Of a stretch of 14,548 nt of DNA, positions 8,755 through 14,548 are shown piece after piece (positions within the stretch are counted from its first letter, which is position 1; every line of letters starts with the position of its first letter). The stretch comes from Echinostoma caproni (taxonomy: Eukaryota; Platyhelminthes; Trematoda; Plagiorchiida; Echinostomatidae). The position numbers and the translations under genes were made by a program. Under the pieces are notes generated by a model. It ran no database searches. It saw only the letters and a program-made list of their open reading frames with translations, and was not told the origin of the DNA. The DNA is taken from the NCBI GenBank assembly GCA_900618425.1, contig UZAN01045438.1, positions 1-14,548 of the forward strand, read 5' to 3'.

Positions 8755-9169
8755 CTCAATTTGAGTTTGGCTATGAACGGTGCCTCGGAGACCGGGGACA
8801 TGACCAATTCCTTGCCCGGCTCGATTGTGAATCGTAAAACAAGCAATCCAAACGCAAGTGTTTCGCCTTACTATCGATCGAGCACCACTGGAGGCGGCAC
8901 GGTCCAAACACAGGCGAACAACGTCAACTGTAAAACCCCTGCACTCGTACCACCTCAGGTGCCCGCTCATCAGAACCAATCACACATCAATGGAACCCTG
9001 CGTTCTGGCACAGATAGTGGACCAAGTGGAACGCGATTGAAGCGCGGTGAACAGACTGCATCGCCCGGTACCATCGTATCCGGATTACCTACCAACGAGC
9101 TTGATAACGGCTCAACAGACGATGATTCGTGGGAAGCCAGACACGGACGAGTTGTCTCTGAGCTAACCA
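8755..9169 (+). CDS. Host gene exon 2, Ser/Thr/Asn/Pro-rich disordered protein
   Basis: The acceptor CCCTTTCTACGTACAG (AG at 8753-8754) and donor ACCA|GTAAGC (9170) bound 415 nt, entered in phase 0 and left in phase 1. The roughly 138 residues are rich in Ser, Thr, Asn, Gly and Pro, with polar runs such as SSTTGGGTVQTQANN and an acidic NGSTDDDSWEARHG near the end. I see no folded domain, membrane segment or signal peptide, so it looks like a linker or tail of a regulatory, cytoskeletal or nuclear protein. GC content is clearly above that of the flanking introns, which supports coding. Reading past the donor would add a hydrophobic stretch, then TAA at 9262, which is intron sequence. I do not recognise the family. 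Confidence 0.78.
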
Positions 9170-10227
9170 GTAAGCACGTGTTTTTCGCTCTCTTCCTCTT
9201 TCAGCTACCAGTTTCATTTTTCTTCCTTGTTCATCCGAGGAATGTGGCATCTCGGTCACGTTAATTTACTCATATTCACTTTTTCTCCTGCATTATTAAT
9301 CATAAACTGGTCTCTTCGAAATATCACGTTCGTCTTTCCAATGAACGCTTTACCTGTCTCGTCTCAGAAATCTGCCAGTCGCTTCTGCTAATCGAAAACA
9401 GTTATTATCATTATACTTTGTAATTGGCAGTATATTATATTATAGATGTTAAACACTGGTCTGGCTGTCTTCACCCTGAAAGCTAGCGAAATCGTGATAC
9501 AACCGGTGCAGGATTAGTAGTAATAATCATTATAAATTGGTAAATACGAAAGAACTCTGATTGGTGACCTTGAATAACCCCCTTTCGCATCACTTCGTAA
9601 CATGTGTTTAATGCGTGGTCTAGAATGGCTCTACTCCCATTCATATTGATTCTCTTTGATATCCACTTCGGTTAGTGTTTTTGAAATCTCCCCAATAATC
9701 ACCTGGTTACCCATCTTTCCTACAAGATAGAGAATAACAAAAGATGGCTTTGGTAGATTAGACGGTTTGTCTCTTAGTTGCAACTATAGCTTTGGCTTCG
9801 TATCGTTGGAAAAGTAAAACCTAGAGGCGAAAAAGAAACATGTATATGTATATATACATATTCTTTCCTAATGAAGTGACATGTTCGAAGGGCTAACGCT
9901 GCAACTACTTGGAACTAGAATTGTTTCTGTTTCTGTCACTGCATTCAGTGTGTCATCTACATGTATAAAGTATAAAGTAAAACATAGTTTATTGTCTCTT
10001 TTATTCTGTTGAAAAACCTACACAAAGTAAGTTTCCTATCCTATTTGACGTTTGTCGCCACTTTGAACATCAGCACCTCATTTGCGTTTAAGCAAATCGT
10101 GTCCCAATTGATTATTTTTCTCATGCACACCTATCACTTCAACATTCTTTTGAAGTCCTACTGATGAGAACCTTTGGATTTTTTTCTTCGTAAATGCGCT
10201 CTATCTGCAATCATTTCTTTCCTACAG
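9170..10227 (+). other. Host gene intron 2
   Basis: The intron runs from GTAAGC to TTTCTTTCCTACAG, 1058 nt, AT-rich. It joins a phase 1 donor (A|) to an acceptor exon beginning GT, so the split codon is AGT (Ser) and the frame continues. It contains an 18-bp AT palindrome. I saw no other gene inside. A GTAAGT near 10026 has no open exon upstream of it. Confidence 0.7.
9844..9861. repeat. 18-bp AT-rich palindrome in intron 2
   Basis: ATATGTATATATACATAT is its own reverse complement. It is a simple-sequence palindrome of doubtful function. Confidence 0.9.
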
Positions 10228-10504
10228 GTGCCAGATTTGTGGATCCTTCATCACTTACTCTTAATGAACCAACTTCTACCGGTTCCGTACGTACCGTAGG
10301 CCAACCTCTGTCAGTACTCACTGGCGCAGACTCTCAACAACGTGTTGGTCATCATCACCATCACACAGATACCTTTTTCACTGCAAGCCCATCGGCACCT
10401 TTATCTTCCGTCAGCCAAGTTACACCCACCGGAGCGAGCGTCTCACCGAGTATCCATTCCTTAATTCCATCCTCCCTTGAAATGCTGCCTCTAGAAGAAC
10501 AGCC
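10228..10504 (+). CDS. Host gene exon 3, continues disordered Ser/Thr/Pro-rich protein
   Basis: This 277-nt exon is bounded by TTTCTTTCCTACAG and CC|GTAAGT. Its phase fits exon 2 exactly: the split codon AGT is followed by ARFVDPSSLTL. The roughly 91 residues are again Ser/Thr/Pro-rich (LSSVSQVTPTGASVSPS), with a natural five-His run (GHHHHHTD) and an acidic leucine-rich end (LEMLPLEEQP). It leaves in phase 2. If the donor is not used, the next codons are CCG then TAA at 10506-10508, giving a 251-residue protein from ATG 8584. The phase match over two introns is the main evidence that exons 1-3 are one gene. I found no convincing next exon in the window. Confidence 0.75.
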
Positions 10505-10510
10505 GTAAGT
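10505..10510 (+). other. 5' splice site GTAAGT that contains an in-frame stop
   Basis: The exon 3 frame reads CAG CCG TAA across this site, so the TAA of the splice consensus is in frame. Splicing skips the stop, and retention ends the protein. Confidence 0.7.
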
Positions 10511-10636
10511 TGTCTGCTCTGCCCATTTTTCTGTTCATTCTTTTGATATATCGTTCATCGTCTGATTACTCTAAACGGAATGCTTCAGACAATCAGCACG
10601 AAAAGAAACATGCTGTCGGCTAACATAGATGAGATA

Positions 10637-10642
10637 AATAAA
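10637..10642 (+). promoter_or_regulatory. AATAAA polyadenylation signal candidate
   Basis: A canonical hexamer (within ATAAATAAA) lies 129 nt after the in-frame TAA at 10506-10508, a normal distance for a short 3' UTR. The hexamer is common in AT-rich DNA, so its use needs transcript data. Confidence 0.4.
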
Positions 10643-10989
10643 CAATAGTCGGTAGTTCCTGTGTAGTTTTGTGCATTTTGTGACAAATCTCTAGGCATTT
10701 CGTAATTGCATTTGTTATCCTTTATATCGGTCACTCTCTAACCGAAAGCAACGCCTCGAATCACACAAGGGGCTATTTCCACCTCGCCATGGTGGTTAAT
10801 TGTAGAACTTATGTATATCTCTTCGGACTACATATCTACAGTAAAAATGTAGTGTTTCAAATATGGAATCGCTACTCTGCAAAAATATCTGTATCGCCCG
10901 AACATACTCCTATGAACGAAAGATACAGGTTTCAGTTGTTCTTCTCAAGGAGTCCTCCTGGTTCTGACGTTTTTGATCATGCAATACAC
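10643..10989. other. Sequence between host gene and LINE
   Basis: It is AT-rich. A 76-codon plus-strand ORF (10789-11019) crosses it. An AG at 10926-10927 would splice in frame with exon 3 and end at TGA 11017, but the pyrimidine tract is poor, so I do not call an exon. The end of that ORF may already be LINE 5' sequence. Confidence 0.4.
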
Positions 10990-11292
10990 AAAATCCGTCA
11001 CGACGAGACTGCACCTTGACGTGGTGGGATTTCTTGTGCACCTCTGTGACACAACAAACTACACAGGATTGCTTTTGTTAAACCGAAGGTCTAATCATGC
11101 CTACAATGTCGAAGAGTAGAGGTCAGTCGAAGTCTGGTCTCCAGTTTAAGGGTTCGACTAGAATTTGCGTTTCGGTCTTTAAAAGAATGATGGAGGATAA
11201 TCGTTCCAGGTAACTGGTCCTTCACTTCGGTTTACTCGCTGCCTTGCGGTTATGTTTTTGTCAAAACGAAAGACCTTGGAAGAGAACCCTAA

Positions 11293-11592
11293 TCATTCTC
11301 CTGTTTAGTGGCTGGACACCCTAGCAGTACCCGTCCGTCGCACAGGATATTCCGGACCGCGCTGCCGATTGCACTGAGCGGAGTGGCTAGTGATAAGTGG
11401 GCTACTGCTCAAATATCCCAGTCTTTCTTTAATTCTTTGTTCTCTGTACCCAGCCCCTTCCTCTGTCGCTTCTTCCGACCCGTAATAGTCCCTCAATCAA
11501 CTCGGTTGTCGCTCGCCAAACGTCGTTGCCAAATAGCACTGTAAGTAATATACCACGAAATGGATTAGAGATTATGAAGCCTCGCCAAGGCC
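11293..11592 (+). pseudogene. LINE pol N-terminal region, frameshifted
   Basis: The frame from 11293 reads through VAGHPSSTRPSHRIFRTALP to about SLFSVPSPF (11463). A second frame then continues with LPTRNSPSINSVVARQ and NSTVSNIPRNGLEIMKPRQG up to 11594, where a TAG falls and a third frame leads into the endonuclease. Continuity across the frameshifts into the endonuclease is why I assign this to the LINE and not to a host exon, although AG|11328 would be in phase with host exon 3 and GTAAGT lies at 11541. Confidence 0.55.
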
Positions 11593-12383
11593 TTCAGCGT
11601 TAGCACTCTGATGGATCTATATCAACAAGCTTATCTGGTGCGTATTATGGAATCCTTAGGGATCGATATTTGCTGCGTATCGGAGACTCGAACTCGGGAT
11701 CCTACTGCTATAAGCTACTCGAGCGCTCCAGATTTGTCCTCGAGATACGTTCTTTGCACATCAGGCGACGATGAAGCCCACTCAGTAGGTCAGCGCAGGG
11801 TAGGTATTGCACTCAGCAACTGGACCGAGACCTCTCCTATGAAGTGGATTCCGGTCAACAATCGCTTGTGTGCGATGCGTCTGCACGGTTCAATCGGTTT
11901 ACGGAAGGAAGGCAACACAGAAAGGTGGTTGTTCCTCGTATCGGCATATGCACCGACCATTTGCAGTTCTCATACACAAAGGGACGCTTTCCACGATGAA
12001 CTGATCGATCTCATTCGGATGAGTCGAAGCTCCGACATAGTTTCACTTGCTGTGACTTTAACGCGCAGATTGGAAAACTGGGCGCATCGGAAGCTTGCAT
12101 AGGCTGTAGTTATGCTCTGCCCTGTAAGCGAACATATAACGGCGATCAACTTCTTCGGTTCTGCACATATCACCACTTGTTCCTATCCAGTACCGACTTC
12201 CAGCACAGCTCTCGACGCATGGCTAAGTGGCGCCCCAGTTCAACTGGTACGCTAATTCTTATAGACCAGATAGCAGTAAGCCAACGTTGGCGCTGTTCAA
12301 TGCAAAATTGCAAGTCCCGTTGGACAACCTGCGTTCAGTCTGACCACGCATGTTTTGATGCAGTTCACTCTCCGACTCTCTGA
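11593..12383 (+). pseudogene. LINE AP-like endonuclease domain, one frameshift
   Basis: The endonuclease nicks target DNA to prime reverse transcription. Frame 1 carries GIDICCVSETRTRDP (SETR at 11680-11691, including the metal-binding Glu) and SAYAPT (11941-11958). A frameshift lies near 12040-12053. A second frame then carries DFNAQIG (12054-12074), TYNGDQLLRFC, KWRPSSTG, IDQIAVS (12261-12281) and SDHACF (starting 12339), including the catalytic-type Asp and His. The frame ends at TGA 12381-12383. All five characteristic motifs of the exonuclease-endonuclease-phosphatase fold are present in order, but the domain is split, so no single intact product can be made. Confidence 0.82.
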
Positions 12384-12599
12384 ACGGTGACAAAACCAGC
12401 AAACTCGGTTAGGCCATTACCGCCTATCTGTTCCAGCAGTATGTGCACGCTGAGTCAGAGCTAGTGCGTGAGCTAAGCGCGCTTCAACTTGAGATCAGTT
12501 TAAGCGATTAATGCTAGCCTAATTAGCTGCTTTGCAACTGAAGATCCGTGGACAAAAACGTGCAACCCCTCGACAGAAGCAGAAGTTAGATTTTGTACT
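12384..12599 (+). pseudogene. LINE linker between endonuclease and reverse transcriptase
   Basis: Short readable pieces (for example QQYVHAESELVRELSALQL at 12436-12492) fit the helical linker that joins the two domains, but stops and frame changes are frequent. The copy is shorter here than expected for a full-length element, so internal deletion is likely. Confidence 0.5.
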
Positions 12600-13735
12600 C
12601 AAGCTCTGAAGCGAGATAACGTATGGGAACCGTACGGACTCCCTCCCACTCTTTTCAAGGTGGGATGATAACCTCATAAGCTCTACTACTACCTCATTGC
12701 GCAAAATTTGGACGCAAGAGCGCATTCATATATCTCGAGCCGATCGTTCCCATCCTGTAGAAAGGTTCTCACTACGGTTGCGGAACTCAACGCAATTTTT
12801 GATCCCAATCGTCACCAAAATTTTGGCCTCCATCATACTTCGCTTCCAACTCGTTTAAGAGAGACTGACATCCGTGAACAACAAGCCGGATTCTAGTCTG
12901 ACCGTGGATATATTGATCGAATTTTTACGTTGCGTCAGGTCCTTCAGCTGCCTCATACCCACCGTCGCCCATAGATTGCAGTGTTTCTTTATCTGAAAGG
13001 AGCTTTCCACTCAGTCTGCCGTTAAGCTCTGATGGGTTCCCTTCTTTGAAAAGGAATGCACGAGAAGTACGTTAACTTACTGGGGGCACTATACTCGAGT
13101 GTGGGTTTATAACGAACCAGGTGGCCGTTCTACAGGGTGCTCATTTTCCCCATTCCAGCTGAATTTTGTCCTAGACGACGTACTGAACAACGCACCAAGT
13201 TATCTTTAAAGCGTAGGTATTGAATGGGCATCTGGAGAAAAGCTGTGCAATTTCGAGTATACCTGTAACCGTCTGTCTGTTCGAATGTATGGAGGACGCA
13301 CCAAGTGCTCTGGACCGACTGTCAACTTCTGTTACCGCATTCACTATGTGCTTCGCATCTTCCAAGTGTCAGTTGATGCCTCAAGACTGTGTTTTGCCTG
13401 CTGCCCATGGGAAACCAAATGGCCAGAAACTAGTTGTGGTGGATTGATTTTCCTATTTAAGTAATTGTGTGACCAATGACGGTAACGCAGTAAAGGAGAT
13501 AACCGCCCGCATTTCCAAGGATCGAGCAGCGGACGTGGAACTGAAACACCTTTGTTGAGACGCGACATTTCACTGGAGTTGAAAGGTTGTGTACATTGTG
13601 CTACTATTCGTTCGGTTCCGCTTTTTGGTTGAGAGATGCGGGTAGAAGATATCCATCCAGGTTGGGGACCGGAAGGTTCTGCAAATGTTTTTTTGGAGAC
13701 ATTGAAGGATGTGGTAGCGAACCGACAGCAGTGGC
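12600..13735 (+). pseudogene. LINE reverse transcriptase, inactivated
   Basis: Reverse-transcriptase blocks appear in order and in several frames: GLPPTLFK (12636-12659), TKILASIILR (12814-12843), REQQAGF then TAG (12873-12896), IFTLRQVLQL (12921-12950), motif A as FLYLKGAFH (12984-13010), motif B as TGCSFSPFQLNF (13132-13167), and the YxDD box as YTCN (13258-13269). After a frameshift come LFECMED..ALDRLSTSVTAF (13277 on), CVTNDGNAVKEITARISK (13466 on), DISLELKGCVHCATIRS (13564 on) and MRVEDI (13636-13653). The motif A Asp is Tyr, the second Asp of that block is His, and both box aspartates are lost. With these changes plus at least five stops or frameshifts the domain is dead. Confidence 0.85.
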
Positions 13736-14270
13736 GTTCTTGTTATCATTTATTATCAGGCCAGAATTCTTGAAACGGTATGTATGCAGAGTTCAATTAT
13801 GTACTCTGTGTGTTGACCATAGAGATTCCTTTCCCTCCCTCCCTAAAAACAGGTCCAATCCCTGTTCACCTTACATGTTACCACTAACTTTGTATGAATT
13901 GCGAGTTTTGCAGCGATCATTGAAGTTCGCTTCACTGTATTTTGCTCCACGGTGATTATGGCGACGGCACGGAAAATGTCAAGCGTCAAGCAAATTAATG
14001 GAGTGCGTAAAGATTGATTATTTTCCCTAACTTTCCCAGCCATGTTTGATATTGATCCGTAAAATTCAATCTAAAAGCACCTTAGACCGTGAATATTTTT
14101 TTACTTCAAAGCGCGTTTTCTTCTCTCTTATCTAACGAGATTCACTTTGTTCTCGAGCGCATGCAAGTCACCACTTCACTTTTCTTTCTGTACTACTCAT
14201 GAGTAGTTACTGTGTAAATCAAAATCAAGTGCGCCAGATTGCTTGTTTTAGAGGTGTTTGACGCCCCTGC
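13736..14270. other. Non-coding 3' stretch, no gene established
   Basis: A 122-codon ORF (13587-13955) joins LINE debris to unrelated sequence. Its last 34 codons follow a pyrimidine-rich AG (13851-13852) and would be in phase only with the donor at 11541, which I assign to the LINE. No AATAAA follows the stop. AT-rich sequence without ORFs runs from 13956 to 14270. Confidence 0.5.
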
Positions 14271-14351
14271 CTTTTGCTAGCTTTTAGCTCGTCGGATCAT
14301 ACACCATTTAGATGGAGTCAACTGTCCAATGTGTCTAATCGAGCGGTTAAA

Positions 14352-14374
14352 GGTGTGGGTTTGTTTCCCACACC
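14352..14374 (+). repeat. 8-bp perfect stem-loop (T-arm-like)
   Basis: GGTGTGGG pairs perfectly with CCCACACC around the 7-nt loop TTTGTTT. Five stem pairs plus a 7-nt loop is the geometry of a tRNA T arm. Confidence 0.85.
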
Positions 14375-14399
14375 GCCTCTTAGTTCGTTCGGAACCGGG

Positions 14400-14400
14400 N
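14400..14400. other. Ambiguous base (N)
   Basis: One unresolved base lies within the SINE candidate, after ACCGGG. Confidence 0.99.
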
Positions 14401-14548
14401 CGAAACCTCTGCCACGTGCAGGCAAAGAGAAGGGTTCCCTCGGCGGAGGCTATTTCAAGCACTTGGCTGTATAGGAGCATTTGGTTAATGGCAATCAATT
14501 GCGACTCGAAACAAACACCTCTGATCTTATGAATTGAAGCTGAATGCG

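Larger units (their letters stand above)
10990..13735 (+). mobile_element. Degenerate sense-strand LINE, N-terminus to thumb region
   Basis: This is a non-LTR retrotransposon copy with, in order, a 5' region, an N-terminal linker, an AP-type endonuclease and a reverse transcriptase. Recognisable pieces run in element order across all three plus-strand frames from about 11293 to 13735. The 5' limit near 10990 is a guess, based on a GACTGCACCTTGACGTGG sequence and an ATG ORF at 11107-11211 that could be a 5' UTR or ORF1 start. The C-terminal tail seen at 6051-6258 is absent here, so the 3' end is truncated or unreadable. The clade (RTE or CR1-like) is unresolved. No target-site duplication was identified. 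The copy lies downstream of host exon 3 in the same orientation. Confidence 0.78.
14285..14475 (+). mobile_element. tRNA-derived SINE candidate
   Basis: TAGCTCGTCGG (14285-14295) resembles the polymerase III A box with one base missing. GGTTTGTTTCC (14358-14368) matches the B box GGTTCGANTCC at all but about two positions. The B box sits in a T-arm-like hairpin: GGTGTGGG, a 7-nt loop and CCCACACC (14352-14374). A GAGCGGTTAAAGG just before it recalls a type II tRNA D arm, so the head may be a tRNA-like mosaic. A GC-rich body with GGCAAAGAGAAGGG follows. The stem and boxes do not fold into a complete cloverleaf, so a functional tRNA gene is unlikely. Confidence 0.42.

Noticed and set aside
9961..10027. 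Candidate exon ending at GTAAGT near 10026
   Set aside because: All three frames have stops between the nearest good acceptor and the donor.
10928..11019. Possible terminal exon after host exon 3
   Set aside because: The phase fits, but the sequence before the AG is purine-rich with no pyrimidine tract, and the end may already be LINE 5' sequence.
13587..13955. 122-codon plus-strand ORF
   Set aside because: Its first half is out-of-frame reverse-transcriptase debris of the LINE and its second half is unrelated sequence. The ORF is a chance join.
13853..13955. Possible terminal exon of the host gene
   Set aside because: The acceptor is fair, but it is in phase only with the donor at 11541, which belongs to LINE sequence, and no poly(A) signal follows the stop.

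Overview
This is a stretch of eukaryotic, intron-bearing nuclear DNA, most likely from a flatworm of the fluke type (Trematoda). The sequence shows short coding exons bounded by clean GT..AG splice sites, long AT-rich introns, TG and TA microsatellites, two unresolved bases (4555 and 14400), and eroded non-LTR retrotransposon (LINE) copies. The LINE endonuclease and reverse-transcriptase motifs resemble the elements that are abundant in fluke genomes. The organism call is an inference from the element type and gene structure, since no species-diagnostic gene is present. Nothing bacterial is visible: no operons, no ribosome-binding sites, no CRISPR array.

Layout. From 1 to about 5.7 kb the sequence is mostly non-coding, apart from one well-bounded 87-nt phase-0 exon candidate (1918-2004) and two simple repeats, (TG)16 at 2129 and a perfect 44-bp TA palindrome at 4511. 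At 5.7-6.45 kb there is a minus-strand ORF with eight cysteines in 29 residues. It is followed by the 3' end of a plus-strand LINE: pol C-terminus, stop, 3' UTR hairpin with a GAAA loop, and an AACTG triplet repeat. From 6.5 to 8.0 kb I see no gene beyond a possible 45-nt micro-exon. A GC-richer block lies at about 8.02-8.34 kb and contains a perfect TGACGTCA.

The best host gene is at 8.57-10.5 kb on the plus strand. It has three exons (8584-8643, 8755-9169, 10228-10504) whose reading phases fit across both introns. They encode a Ser/Thr/Asn/Pro-rich, apparently disordered protein that I do not recognise. The last donor, CC|GTAAGT, contains an in-frame TAA, and an AATAAA lies 132 nt downstream of that donor. 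The gene could therefore either splice onward or end there as a 251-residue product (counting from the ATG at 8584).

From about 11.0 to 13.7 kb there is a large sense-oriented LINE copy. It has an N-terminal region, an endonuclease domain whose motifs remain recognisable in two frames, and a reverse transcriptase broken by many stops and frameshifts. Its motif A and YxDD-box aspartates are gone, so it is dead. A tempting 'fourth exon' with a perfect GTAAGT at 11541 falls inside this LINE and is best read as element sequence. The window ends with a tRNA-like SINE candidate at about 14285-14475.

I found no convincing new biological system. The observations most worth checking are the stop-in-splice-site architecture of the host gene, the unequal decay of the LINE domains, the LINE 3' hairpin, the Cys-rich ORF and the possible micro-exons.
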